Positions 1 through 13,037 of a stretch of DNA of 64,000 nucleotides are shown here, piece by piece (position 1 is the first letter of the stretch; each line of letters begins with the position of its first letter). The notes under the pieces were generated by a model. That model worked only from the letters and a program-made list of their open reading frames with translations. It was not told the DNA's origin and ran no database searches. The position numbers were made by a program, and so were the translations under genes. The DNA comes from Taxillus chinensis (Eukaryota > Streptophyta > Magnoliopsida > Santalales > Loranthaceae): assembly GCA_023512835.1 (NCBI GenBank), contig CM042084.1, positions 14,285,842 through 14,349,841 of the forward strand, written 5' to 3'.

Positions 1-3000
1 AAAAATTAATAGTTGATCCACTCAAGATTCTTGCTCTGTCATGAGACGACGCATATGCTGCTAGTTGGGCTCCCAAGGCAAGCATAGCAAGTGTTCTAAT
101 TGTCCCAGGAACAATTTCCTCCGATCGTACAATCCTTATTAACTCATTAGTATGCTCTGGCTCATTAGCAAAAAAAGACACGATTTCATCATGAGCATCA
201 TTTGACTGCACAAGCACTATGAATGCAAGAAGGCAAATCTTGCTATACAGCCTACATATCCTCAGAGACCGAAAGGCATGAGCATATCTGATTCTGCTCA
301 GCAATGCAAACCTGTGTTCCTGAGGTACATTGTACTGCTCAATACACTGTTTCATGAGTGATAGATCATCCTCTGTACGCAAATGCATGTCTGGTATGTG
401 TATCAAACTGGAGCTGGAAGATCTTGCACTGGCACTGTTTTCTACAGTGCCTTGGAAACTGATGCCATGCAATTCAAAATACAGGGTGGAACCAAGCCTG
501 CTCTGAGACTTTTTGCAATCATTCTGTAGGTCAGATGGGAACAAACAAAGCCCTTCTTCTTGAGTCTTTTCATTTGCCACAACACATGAATATAAACCCA
601 ATCCCTCTTCTTTGCTTCCCCATCCCTGTGCTAGTGATAGGAGGAAGCTGTTTACCGAGCCACATGCAATCAACTTCCCACTTGAATGTAGCTTGGAAGG
701 ATTTATTTTTACTAAAGAAAAAAGGGCCTCTAAAGTAGCTATCAGAATCTCAGGATCAGTTGACGCAAGCAAGAGCTTGAAATGCTGGGTTGCATCAACA
801 AAACAAATAAGTTGGATGAAAGAAAGAGATTGATCACAAGAACGAATATTTTAAAAAAATAAATTATATAAATAATACCATTTACAATTCTACTTTGACC
901 ATTTTGAGTGCAGACAAAAGAGATTTTATTTACAAATAAAAAATAATTTGCAATTTCAACTTTTTTGCACATACCTCCAGACCAACAAATGAATTCTTGT
1001 TATGGCAATTTTCCAAAATTGTTTGTGTCACCCGTAAAATTTGAAGAACTTCATGCTTTGGGAATGGCATATCATTTTCTAAAATGTCGTCTGTCAAGAG
1101 GAGGTCTTTCCGGCAAGCTATGTACGTCTTGAAGTATGTATCAAAATGCAAAAATAACAGTCTCCAGTGATAAAAATTCCCCTGAAGTTAAAAAATGTGC
1201 AAAGTGAAAAAAACTAGCAGGAATAAACACTAACACTACAATTCGGAAGATACAACAAAAGCATAATTACCACCTTATCATACTCCCAACGAAACCCAGA
1301 AAGTGGTATAGCTATATCTTGTAATGGACTCTGGATAACTTTGTCAATGAATGCTTTGATTTTAGGAGGCTGCAAGAATTCACACTGCTTCAGATCTCCC
1401 CAAGAAACCACAGAGAAATAAAATATATTCAATAAATTAAATACAAAATCAGTCATCTTGTGCAAGTAAGTACAAAACCATGCACACAAGTAATGGAAGT
1501 ACACCAACTATCCCTCACTTCAATCATTTTCCTTTTACTTATTTCCCTTTTAGCTTGTTTGGTACAGGGAACAAAATGGAATGCAATGAGATATTACCCC
1601 ATTCATTCTCATTCTCACGTTTTGGTATTCAAATATAAAGGAATAATTGATCCCCATGAGAATCACATTCCCATAAAATTCCAATTTCCATTCTCTCCCA
1701 TTTACCAGGTATTAGACCATTCTCTCATTTAAGGGAATCAATTTCCAACACTGCCTCAAAGCTCCTTGCCAACATCGAGTCAAACGCAAATCAAATGGAG
1801 AGAGAAAATAGATGAAGATTGACATTATTTTTCCTACTAAAATCCATATCCCTGAACCAGAGCTCCCGTCACAGCCCTTCCCAATTCAAAGCCCTAAAAC
1901 TGTGCGATCAATCAATCAGAAGTTCTCATCATCTTCGGAAGTGCTCCTCCGTGGAAAGCTAATATGCTGTGGCAGCAAAAAAGAGTGCCGGCAGAGCTAG
2001 GTGGTCAAATCTCTTATGCTCTTCAGCAAATGAGCAATGTGACAATAATAGACAAGAAGGTCCTCAACAATTGCCTCAATTAGATCACTTGCGCATTCCT
2101 CCATGCTGATGTCGAGTTTAGGCTCATCCGCAACACACAAATAAATATCAAGAAGATGTCACATGTTAAATTTATTCTGGAAGAATCAAGGTTCAAAAAT
2201 ACCGGAAGGTACGACTGGGGATTTGATGTCTGACGGGGAGGGTGGGCGTGGTGGCGGGGGGGGGGCGCGGCTCAACCATAAATGATAATTTTTATTAAAA
2301 ATATATAAAATATATAAAATAAAATTAGCAAACTTAATTTTAAAATAATAAATCATACTACAATTATCAAATAAAGTATGTAGTTATTTATCAAACTCAA
2401 AAATCTAATAACTTAAATAAATATTCAATATAGTCATTTCTATATTTTCATATTTCTGATTATTTGCTATTATATAATTATTAAAATTTAAAATAAAACA
2501 AATTAAATTAAAATAATTATATACATAAGCTCCTTGCCAACATCTAATCAAACTTGCTTTATAATTAAATTGATAGAGCAAATACATAAAGATTGACATT
2601 ATTTTTCCTACTAAAATCCATATCCCTGAACCAGAGCTCCCGTCACAGCCCTTCCCAATTCAAAGCCCTAAAACTGTGCGATCAATCAATCAGAAGTTCT
2701 CATCATCTTCGGAAGTGCTCCTCCGTGGAAAGCTAATATGCTGTGGCAGCAAAAAAGAGTGCCGGCAGAGCTAGGTGGTCAAATCTCTTATGCTCTTCAG
2801 CAAATGAGCAATGTGACAATAATAGACAAGAAGGTCCTCAACAATTGCCTCAATTAGATCACTTGCGCATTCCTCCATGCTGATGTCGAGTTTAGGCTCA
2901 TCCGCAACACACAAATAAATATCAAGAAGATGTCACATGTTAAATTTATTCTGGAAGAATACCACAAATGGAGGAGGAAGATAGAAGGTGAATGAATCCC

Positions 3001-4298
3001 AGTCTAGATATAGGTTTTTGATTTTATATTTTAATTTAATAATTAAAAAAAATCATTTAATTAAGAGGATATTTTAGTAATTAAACATGAATCATTAATT
3101 CATTGTCATGTATACCAAAAGGTAAAGAAAGTTTTCATTCCAATACTTATGTCATTCTCATTAATTTAAAGTTCTGAACAACTCTGCAACCATCTGATAT
3201 GAAAAAGAGGCTTGGACACCCTTGCATATGTATGCTAAGTGTGTATAATCTACTTCATTAATAACAATGTGCTGAGATGTTTTCAAACAGCAATTATTAG
3301 AGTTTTTGAAACCCTCCTAGAACCGAATTCCCAGGTTTGCAGTTCAATTCGTGCCAGATAATTGCCGACAGTTATCAACAATAACAGAAGCAACAATTAG
3401 GGTACCTCACCACTGTCCAATGACAACTCATGCAGAACCACCTTACATTTTATTTGATATAAACCCACCATTGCCAACAATAGGGTACACTTTTGAGCCT
3501 TTGTGGAAAAGATAGATGAAATGCAAAAAGAAATATTTTTTACAAGTATGACATACAGACGTTTTTTTAAATGGCATACAAAATTATTTCAACTTTGTAT
3601 GCTTTCATAAATACATGGCTTTAAAAACATTTGTTAAAAAAATCTTGCGTGATTATAATAGACGAGCATATCAGCCTAACCTGAAAGGCAGGGAAAGTAA
3701 CACATGGTTCATGGATAAATCTGTGGGCTTTATAGTACAATGAAAACGGAAAAACAATTAAATAACTAAAACTTCGGGAGCTCAGTTTTCTCCTACAGAT
3801 CCAAAACCGTTTAAAAATAATAATAAAGGCTCCTACTCAATAAGTGGGTTATAGCTACCCATATTCACCCATTGAATGTTACTAAGGCATAAGAGGTGAG
3901 AAGAAAATTTATGAAATCCATCAGTGCATATCAATAGAAAGCACAAAAACACAGTAGAAGAGCTTAACTGTCATCAAAACGAAAACCAGAAAATGATTTT
4001 GAGAGCAACATAAATAAATCGCCAAAAGATAAACAAAAGGTATTCACTTTACTGGAATATTTTAAGAACCCATTAAAGAAAAGAATGATTTAACAATTTA
4101 CGGATGTGCATATCAAACCAACTGCGTGTGCTTGTAGAAAAAACACTGAAAACATTATATTTATATAAAGATTAGAACTAACTGTGAAATACTAAAACTT
4201 ACAGGCTCGGAATCGAGTTTAAAGGAAGGACCAACGGCTCCTTCTCCCGACAAAAGCTGCCGCAGCCGCGACGGCAAGCTCGATCTTAAGGTTGTCAT
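1..4298 (-). CDS. UPL1/UPL2-like: E3 ubiquitin-protein ligase UPL1/UPL2-like, 5' four coding exons (partial)
   Basis: Four exons are read on the minus strand: 4203-4298 (start codon at 4298, protein begins [16 protein letters not shown]), 1274-1369 ([20 protein letters not shown]...), 975-1181 ([20 protein letters not shown]...) and 784 down to the window edge. All junctions have GT/AG sites and are in phase 0. Together they encode about 394 residues that match the N-terminal armadillo-like DUF908 region of UPL1/UPL2, including the conserved stretches [29 protein letters not shown] and [20 protein letters not shown]. These proteins are very large (roughly 3,600 residues) and carry the catalytic HECT domain at the far C-terminus, outside this window. 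They transfer ubiquitin to substrates; UPL3 and its relatives act in trichome and hormone pathways. Intron 1 (1370-4202, about 2.8 kb) has been enlarged by repeats. No stop or frameshift is seen in the four exons, so the gene looks functional here. Confidence 0.93.
1759..2960. repeat. Direct duplication of a ~430 bp block inside UPL intron 1
   Basis: The block 1759-2186 recurs at 2527-2960. The parts 1815-2186 and 2589-2960 look identical by eye. The 340 bp between them contain a G-rich tract (2237-2271) and AT-rich DNA. On the minus strand the block has an uninterrupted reading frame of about 45 codons containing [20 protein letters not shown], which looks like real protein-coding sequence of a gene I do not recognise. 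A captured gene fragment duplicated by a mobile element is my inference. Confidence 0.8.
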
Positions 4299-4700
4299 CT
4301 CACCACAACTTCTCCACTTTCATACACTAAAACACAAAAAAAAAAAAAAACACAGCGAAAACGCAATCAAAATACTGCGATTGATCAGATTGCAAGCCTA
4401 GTTATGGAGGGGTGGGAGAGAGAGAGATCAGGCGAATTGAGCGAAAACCTAGTTCTGGAAAGAGAGGAGAGCGATGGATACACACATCCGAGTTCGAACA
4501 TACAAGAGAACGAGACGAAGAGAGACAAGGAGATGCGAAACACGAAACGAGGAAGGAGGAGCTGGGGATGGGTAGGGTTATATCGGTGAAATTTTGTTTG
4601 GAATTAACCCTCGCGAAGAAGGAGAAAGAGAGAAGGGAAGAGGGGGATAGAGTGAGTGATAGGTTTTGCTCTATGGATGCATCATTTTATATGGGTCCAA
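4299..4700 (-). promoter_or_regulatory. 5' leader and TATA box of the UPL-like gene
   Basis: Upstream of the UPL start codon the minus strand is CT-rich (4330-4660), typical of a plant 5' leader. A TATAAAA box reads on the minus strand at 4685-4691, which would place transcription start near 4655-4660. The open stretches visible on the plus strand here (4404-4810) are antisense to this leader and resemble nothing known. Confidence 0.5.
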
Positions 4701-4810
4701 GCTGGGCACCGCCATTAATATTTTTTTTATGCAATTTTTCCAACCTCTTTGCTCCCGTTTTGGTGATTTGGCGTTTTTGGACTTCACTCTCTTGTTTTGG
4801 CCCACAATAA

Positions 4811-6170
4811 ATGTGCTTGCATCAATTGTTTAATTTTGCTTCTCTCCTTTCTTTCAAAAACAATTTGTTATATGAGTTCTCTTTTATTATTATTATTGAA
4901 ATCACCCGGCACAATTTTATTTTTATTTTTGTTATTATCAAATTCAGGGTCAAGACTTGTGTTGACTTAGATATAGAAGGACAAGGTTTGATAGACATCT
5001 TATTGGTTGTTGAAGGCAATAAAATGTGTCTATATACAAGTACCAAAAATTAGAAACAACAAGAGTTGGACCTTCATGTTGTATAAATAAAATATATTTT
5101 AGTGTTAAAATAGATAGTAAATTTTCAATATTAACAGCATCTCAAATAATAATAACTAAAAGTCAAATCTAATTTGTTATAATATTATTTAGCTAATCAT
5201 ACTCAAATGATATCCCATCATTTTTTTACCACACTTTTTTAATTTTACTCGTATTCACCGATGCCAAATCAATAATAACCCGTGCAATGAAGATTTTTTA
5301 TGAGTCTCATGTGACACCATAAAGCTAGAAATATGGATTAATTTATTGCTATGATTTTTGCTATAGCTAATGCATTTGAGGTATATTTTAACTAAATTTA
5401 GTTAAAAATGTTACCGTAGCTAATACACTAGAAATATTCTAAGTAGACTATTTATAGCTAGTTGCTTAGTTCCTCGTCTTCTTGTTAAAGTGACGAAGTT
5501 TGACCTATCTAACATGTTAACTATATGTCAAATTGCCCACGTCATGCTTGCATATTATAATATTGACTCGTTTAACTTTAGAATACATAATGATACTAAG
5601 ATATTGTATTCTACCCTGTATTATACTGGGGTTGTTATTTGCATTAAAGTAATTGGTTGTAGTTGTTAATTATTTATGGCAAATAGTAATCGAGTTGAAG
5701 TACAATACAATAAGAATTTTAGAGGGTTGGATATATAATTTGAGTAAAGGCCTGAAAATAGTTTTATCAATAAAATAAAATGGGGTGCAACTGTCACAAT
5801 TAATTTGGATCAAAAGAATTAAGATTAAATATTAATTATTCAACCATGTGATTGCTTAAACTAGTTTAAATTTTGTTTTTAAGTTATTTTTTATTAAAAT
5901 TGTGAAATTTTCTTAAGTATACATTTTTAGGGTTTAACTTGTCAAAGTGAGCCTTCTTTAGGCCTACACATTTTAGATATTGATTTTATATTCAAGTTTA
6001 TGTTTTATTTAAATAAAAAAAGGTAACAAAAGGTCCTTAAGGATCTATGACGATGTTAAATGTAGGTCCTTGTCTTTTATTTAAATGGTAAAACTACCCT
6101 AAAGATCTAATTTTTTAAATTATGGGAATGTAGTTCTTGAATTTTTAATTGGGGGAATGATTTTGCAAGA
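4811..6170. other. AT-rich intergenic DNA, nothing recognised
   Basis: No convincing coding frame, LTR boundary or inverted terminal repeat was found. Short open stretches on both strands at 4811-5053 are AT-rich and mutually antisense, so neither is likely to be a gene. Confidence 0.6.
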
Positions 6171-6179
6171 AAACTATAG

Positions 6180-7130
6180 TATTGCCTTAACCTATTGACG
6201 GTCCTTGTCCAGCCTCATTTATTGAGGGAATCTTAGTCTCCTTTTTAATGATGGCATAGGTCTTCATATGCCACACATGGCCTTTCACCTAGTTCACCGT
6301 AGTCATGTTTGTCTGGCATCATCATATCGGTGCCTCCCAGTGTGATTGTTGCATTTCTAGCCACTCTATGAAGTTTGTGTTAGCTGCACTGACCTATAGT
6401 GTAGAATTATACTCCTCTATCCCATATTAAATATAATGTACGTTATGATCCTGCAACAATGACTGAGCTAACAGGTAGGCACACCCTCTATAGATGCCCA
6501 AACTGCTTGCACATGTAGCACTGCATATTTCTATGCCTGCAATTCTCTCCAGTTGTGACTAGACCTCGCAGCTCCTCCTGGCTTTTGGGATCATACCTCA
6601 TACAAGTCACACTCATTATGGCATTGTTGATTGCATCCTAATATGTGATTAACTCCATCACATTTAGTCCACACCGTAGCATTGACCTCAGTTCATCCCC
6701 AAAGCCTTGGGCCCTATATGCCTTATTCTTCTAAGTTAGTAAAGGCATTGACATATTCTGCCACTGTCTTGTTGCCTTGCTCAATATCATAGTATTCCTT
6801 GCATTTTGTATCGAGCAAGAGAAATACTCTTCATAAAAGAGTTATACGAACTCTTCAAATATCATAGGTTTTCGTGGACCACCCTCATAGTCTCTCACCA
6901 TCTCTGGGCTCCTTTAACCAAAGTGTCACAAGGCAAACTCAAACATCGTATAGAGTTTGTATTAGTTTGAAAATAACTTCAATTCATTGACCCACTCTTT
7001 TGCCTCTTCCGATTTCGTATTATCCTTAATTTTTATTGGCCCATGTTTTTAAAATTGGCTAACCCAATCAATATGGACCAGTGGTGAATCGGCTAGTGCT
7101 TGATGTTGGTCTACTTCCTCTTGTTATTTT
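6180..7130 (-). mobile_element. Degenerate Ty3/gypsy gag relic
   Basis: In broken frames the minus strand reads a retrotransposon Gag: AEEWVNELK, then a WW-type motif near 6900 (GAQRWW), then YKMQG...ARQQDSG.ICQCL (normally ...QG..TV.EY...F). Nearer 6500 there is a zinc-knuckle relic CYMCKQFGHL.RVC. Many stops interrupt it and no LTR was found on either side. The motif order fits the gag of plant Ty3/gypsy elements transcribed leftward. Confidence 0.7.
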
Positions 7131-7195
7131 AAATGCCAATGTGGAGGTTGTTGTTGCTTTCATAACACTTTCGGACCACCTCTTCAGCTATTTTA

Positions 7196-7540
7196 GAGTA
7201 TTAGTAATAGATTTCCTATAGACTTTCGTTTTTTTTATTTAGAGAAAAAAATAAAAAAAGTCATAAAATCATATCTACAAAAAAATCATATATTTAACAT
7301 TTTATATGAGATTTATATAATATTTTTTAATATATTGATAAATACTATTTACTTGTTACTAGTTTTTTATAATTGTTACTTGTATGTCATATTAAATTAT
7401 ACAAATTATTATTAAATAAAAATATCACATAAGATATTATTTTGATAATATAAAAATAATTTTAAAAATTATTGTAATATATATATTTATATAAAAAATA
7501 TAAGATAATTTAAATCTATAAATTTATAAAAAAAAAAATT
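7196..7540. mobile_element. MITE, decayed relative of the copy at 50.8 kb
   Basis: Starts with GAGTATTAGTAATAGATTTCC after a TTA trinucleotide and then follows the 50.8 kb MITE block by block: the GTCATAAAATC motif, a TATTTAAC motif, a CATATTAAATTAT motif, and the run ending in TATAAATTTATA. The right terminus is truncated or mutated near 7540. AT-rich and non-coding. Confidence 0.65.
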
Positions 7541-7549
7541 AGAGTCGCG

Positions 7550-9360
7550 ATGCCCCGATACCCGTTGTGCTTTGTTGAGCTCCCAATAATTACCGTAGGA
7601 GCCCTGGTGTCCTTGTGGCTCATCCTGAACGAATCCTACCTTCCATATTCGCACAAGGTTGAGAAGAGGAAGACCGGGAAAATCTGCAGGAAATATAACA
7701 AAATCTTCAGGAAATATAAATCTGCGTGAAAAGAGTAAGGAAAAACATAAGCCAAGAGCAAATACGATTGTGGCACGTTGAAATGCGACAAGGTTAGAGT
7801 CGCGACACGACACACGAGGACTCAGCTGTCGATAGAAGATCATTAGCTGCGGTGCAAGGAGTTTAGGCTGCAATGCGTTCTTCAAGGTTCATTTGGTTTG
7901 AGACAGAAGAGTCAAGAGGCACGTCAGCGGCGGTGCACTTGTATTCGGCCACGGTCGGCTGGTGTCGATAAATTGTGCAGAGTCGACTCATGTTTCACTG
8001 CTGTTGCTGGTTGGCCCAGTTTTCCCTCTGGTCAGGTCAATTTATTCTTCAAATTGGTTGGCCTGCCCCATCTCAACTCGAATGAATGACTCGTTAGATG
8101 CTTCAATCACGTCGGCCGACACAAACATCTCCTTTGGCCGATTCAACTGTTTCTGATTGATTGATCGCACATTGGTCGACCAACAATCACTTCTAATCAT
8201 TCATCGAGTGGTTTTGATTGCCTAAGTGGTTGGATCATTCACCGAGTGATTTGGAACCCTCAAAGGCTGATCGCTGGATGAGTACGTACGTCTGGTTGTT
8301 TGTCAGGAGGCTGCTAGCTAGATGAGTGCTTTTGATCTCTCCTGATGCTCGATTGCTAAGCGATCATGTCTGATCGCCAGGTGCTTCATTATGATCGCTC
8401 GGTGTACATGTAATCCTTCAACGCGTAATCATCATATGATTACTGGAGAATAAGATTCAACGCGTAGTACGTCTTCATTTTGATCGCTCGTTGTAATCTT
8501 CAACGCGTAATCTTCATTAATTTTGATCATGTCTCTGATTGTTTGTTAGGTTGGATATTCTGGAACATAGACGGAGAGAGACGATTCTGGAGAGACAACG
8601 AGACAGATATTGAGATACTAGTCGAGAATAAGATTCAAGCACATTTGGAGCAAACAACCATTTCATTCTTATCATCATCATCTCTTTTATGTGGACTATG
8701 ATGTTTGTGTTTGATTTAATTTTAAGCATGGGCTAATTTTCTCCATTCTAGGGGCGACGTACTTTGATTCTCGAACCATGCATGATGTTATTTGATTTCG
8801 TTGAATAAAACCATGAATGAGTGGTTGATCTATCCTATGCTTATTGCCATCCAATCAATGGCCAGTGTTTGAATGATTTTAATCTCTAAAGAGGTGGCTT
8901 GGATCCTTCAGTATAGTTTAGTGAGGGAAGGACCAAACCCTGACTGTATAACTTTAATCTTCCACCCTTTTATCATGGATCAAGGAATGATTAGGATGAG
9001 TAAATGTAAACATACAAAAGCAAGTAAATTCATTGAATCGTATAACAACATTTTAGGGATAACTCAAATGAAGTTTATCCCCAACAAGTATTTCCCATAT
9101 TAGTTCTCAGATTGTTTCCCTTGATTGACTCTCTTATTTTGTTTTAGTTAATTAATTTAAAATCTTCATAAAATCCCAAATCTGATTTCTAGATGAAGTT
9201 ACAATTGTATAGTTTTAGTGCTTATCAACCCTAGAATATTTCTTCTCCATGGGATAGACATTTGGGGTTGTAATTTAAATACTCTATATTACTTTACATA
9301 AACTGTGCACTTACAATTACACACATTCCCATCTTATCGGTGGTGATATTGATTGACTTC
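7550..9360. other. Non-coding repetitive DNA, LTR-like in places
   Basis: No host exon was found. Between 8330 and 8530 the motif TTCAACGCGTA(A/G)T recurs three times among GATCGCTCG-type words, which looks like decayed tandem sequence. The segment 8740-9110 resembles the leader region of plant gypsy-type or non-autonomous LTR elements, but no boundaries could be set. Confidence 0.4.
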
Positions 9361-9395
9361 CCCCCTCGTAGAGATATCACTCACTAGGAACCTAG

Positions 9396-9780
9396 ATTGG
9401 TATGAGAAGCTAGGCACCGGATCAGAGCTTAACAGTTTAGTATGATCAAGATAGTTGTATTATCTTTGTTTATATCTGCAAATTACCCAGAAAAGATGAT
9501 TCTAAATACTTCTACAAGCTACAGTAAGAAAGCTCCCATCTTTGATGGTAGCAACTGCCAAATGTGGAGATCAAGGATGATGGTTGTAATTAGATATGTA
9601 GGCAGGGATTTATATGTTAAATGCAGTGAAGGAAGGCTATAGAGCACCGCCTACAAATAAGGCTATGACTGAGAAAAGAGGCTTTTTAAAGTTGATGGGA
9701 AGACCTACAATACCATTATCTGAGCCTCGACAATTATTTGAGCATTGACAAATGTTGAATATTCAAAGGTAATTGACTGT
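9396..9780 (+). mobile_element. Ty1/copia gag relic with decayed primer-binding site
   Basis: A degenerate tRNA-Met primer-binding site (GGTATGAGAAGCTAGG, 9399-9414) precedes a Gag start. The frame from 9442 reads KAPIFDGSNCQMWRSRMM, the classical copia Gag N-terminal motif (FDG.NY..W..RM). A shift near 9625 moves the continuation (EEGYRAPPTNKAMTEK) to another frame, and it stops near 9780 at an A-rich tract. Only the first part of gag survives. Confidence 0.7.
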
Positions 9781-10214
9781 AAATCTGCAAAAAAAAAAAA
9801 AAAAAAAAGTTAGTCAGATTACAACAAAAGTAAAAGCATAGGTATATGAGGGAGTTGCAGTCTACCCTCAATTTAAAAATCTCAAAAGCATACTTATATA
9901 TTACGTACAAGGTTTTTAAGATGTAGAGAGTCGCCACCTCTTAAATTTAGAAGCCATAGCAGTCTTTGGCAAGTGGCCACGATCTCCTTCATCTTGTTCA
10001 TATTAATACTCTTTCAGATCTTCACGAATCTACGCGATGACTATATTGAAAATCCATTTATAGCTTGTCACGTTATCACATTACCTGTCGACGTGAGTGT
10101 CGGTGGACGGAGAGAACATCAATTGGGTGCTAAAAAGTCCTAAGAATAATCCAGATAATCTACAATTCTGAGTGTAGATAACAAATAAGTGTTTTCTTTT
10201 GTAAGATTTTACAA

Positions 10215-10400
10215 TTCTGAGTTATCTTCATATTTTGGATAATCTACGTATTCCAGATAATCTTCATATTCTAAAAGATTTTCATATTCCAGATAATCTT
10301 AATGTTTTGGAAGTTCTTCATATTCCGAATAATCTTCATATTCCAAAAGATCTTTATATCCTAGAAGATCTTCATATTCTGGATAATCTTTATATTCTGA
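10215..10400. repeat. ~18 bp minisatellite encoding acidic Tyr-rich peptides
   Basis: About ten imperfect copies of a 15-18 bp unit (TATTCCAGATAATCTTCA type) lie in tandem. On the minus strand they translate to repeated E-Y-(K/E)-D-(Y/L) blocks. The coding appearance is most likely a by-product of the unit length being near a multiple of three. Confidence 0.8.
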
Positions 10401-10439
10401 AGTGTCTTGCATAATCCAGAATGCCTTTGAAACCTGGAA

Positions 10440-10562
10440 TGCATATAATGATATAAAAAACCCAGAATAGAATACCTTGCAAAACCTGAAATGGTCTCCA
10501 AACCCAGAATACCTCGCAAAACCTGAAATGGTCTCCAAACCCAGAATACCTTACAAAACCAT
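10440..10562. repeat. 37 bp tandem repeat, about 2.5 copies
   Basis: The unit AATACCTTGCAAAACCTGAA plus ATGGTCTCCAAACCCAG occurs twice with a partial third copy (from about 10470). It directly abuts the 18 bp array and may belong to the same local expansion. Confidence 0.75.
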
Positions 10563-10771
10563 GCCCCAACAATCCCCCTCTAATTGATTCAAACTTGCAT
10601 TTTCTCTAATCAGTATTCTGACACGCAAAGTTCAATAATCTCAATAGTATTCACTTGGATTTTCTGAAACTGTAATCTTTTTATTTTGGGTGATTCAATT
10701 TTGAATTTTCAATTTGTATTTCCCTCTTGAGAATTAGAAGCCTCTTCAAAAATTGTTCACCATTACTAACT

Positions 10772-12460
10772 TCAAAATATATGACTTTCCAATATTATCT
10801 TTAAAAGTTCTATAGATTCTCTTCCAGCTAAAAATACACCGTCATCGAATTCTTTATATGGTATATTCTCATCTAAAATTTGGATTATATTTAAAATTTG
10901 GCCAGGATCTTTGAGATTTCTCAAAAATTCTATGTAGCCAGGTTTATTTCTTAAAGAATTTTCTGAAAATCTTAAAATCCTTTCAAATAGCACTTTGTAT
11001 GCACCCAAAAATCCAATAGTCACACTATGACTCCCCCTTTCTGGTATTTGAGTGGCAATATGGATAAAATTAGACAAAACTTTATAGCCAATCCAATATC
11101 AAAAGTTATGACAAGTTGAGATTACATCTTGTCATGAGGAGGTCGATGGCCCCCCCGCTATATGTGACCTCCTCCCCCGGCTCGACGCCCCCCCGCAAAT
11201 GCTAATCCACTTTGAGTTGTCCTATTTTCTCTCTCTTATAAATTATAGGCTCCTTTTCTAGCTTCTTCTTTGGTTCAGTAGGTTGGACTGTTTTAGCAAT
11301 AACAACATCTTGTCATTCTCGCTCCTTTTGTACAGAGCCTTGCATCACATTTACTTCCACTGGTGTTAACTTCTCCCCCTCTGATTGTGTAGGTTTCTCC
11401 CCACACTGCTGCTCCCTTTGCGGTGCAGTGGCTGGTTCTATTCTTTGAACTAGGGAGGCCAGAGTTGAAATAATAAGTGTTTCTAAACTCTCAATTCTAT
11501 TCTCCAAATTTTAACTACATCAACTAATAAGTCCAGTTTTTGACTACTTCCCATTGAGTCTGTCTTGATAGTCTTGGGTTCACAAACTATTTTTATCAAT
11601 TCTTCTTCCAAATGGCAAACTATGTCACGCACTGCCATAAAATGTTTTTCTTTACATCAATTTGTACATGAGAAATTTCTTCTTCCAGATGTGAGACTTG
11701 GTCATAAACCAGTGTAATGTCTTTCTTCACAGTAGTTTGAATTGTATAAATGTCCCCTTTCACACAAGGTAATGCTTGATCATGAGCAAGGTATCTTTGC
11801 TCAATCAACTTTGACTCCATTGATTCAAAAAATAGCGTGCCTTAAGTAGTCTAGTCTTTTTGAGCATGCAACCTCAACTCTAGGGCTAATGAAGTTTCAG
11901 CAGCTGCTTGATGCACTTGAGTGGTAGGATCGGCTGAAACATCAATTGCAGCGTCTTCATTGTTATCTCCTTCCTCTTATGTCTCCAGTGACCCAGTACC
12001 TGACTCAGAATGGTGTTCAACTTCTTGAATCACCTGATGTTTCGGGAAATATGCTCATTTAAACTCACAGTCAAGTGAAATATGCAGTCGCTTCTCCTAC
12101 AACTCGTCGACTTTTTCTTTTAGACAGCGTAACCGTGGTCCCTTTCGCCATAGTCTTTCCATCCTCCTCCAAGTTTCTCAAACAAAGCTTCTGCCTAATC
12201 AATTAGTATCCCCTTTGACACACAATGCACATAAATCAATTGTTCATTGCTTATTGCGTCAAAAGCACTTTGATTCCTCGTGAAGCATTGATCGAGGGCG
12301 GCTGCTAGAAACTGATTTGCACCAATAAACCCGGTCTCTTTATACTCTCCTCTCTTGCTCGGATTTCCTTCATATTCTAAGTGTTCAACCATGTGTCATC
12401 AAAGTCATCAGAAGAGGATGATTGAAACTCGCTTGGAAATAAGTTGAAAACTTTGCGAAG
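10772..12460 (-). other. Cluster of broken reading frames, unidentified (likely transposon-derived)
   Basis: Four minus-strand open stretches lie in a row: 12195-12392, 11620-11820, 11313-11507 and 10772-11077. The middle two are rich in Glu/Lys/Ile heptads (for example SHLEEEISHVQIDVKKN) and could be a coiled coil. The first contains GANQFLAAALDQCFTRNQSA. The last contains KPGYIEFLRNLKDPGQILNI. I recognise no domain. Stops separate the pieces, so it is a decayed gene or element. Two C-rich tracts at 11141-11202 interrupt it. Confidence 0.4.
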
Positions 12461-12522
12461 GACACATGGAGTGATTTAAACGTCAACTCCCCAGACTGAA
12501 ACCCAGAGTCTCTGAGGCTCTT

Positions 12523-13037
<515 letters not shown>

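Noticed and set aside
4404..4810. Plus-strand frame of 132 aa upstream of UPL
   Set aside because: Antisense to the CT-rich UPL leader and promoter. Composition (Arg/Glu-rich) reflects GA-rich DNA.
10215..10400. CRISPR-like regular repeats
   Set aside because: Units are contiguous and degenerate, without unique spacers, in a plant nuclear context.
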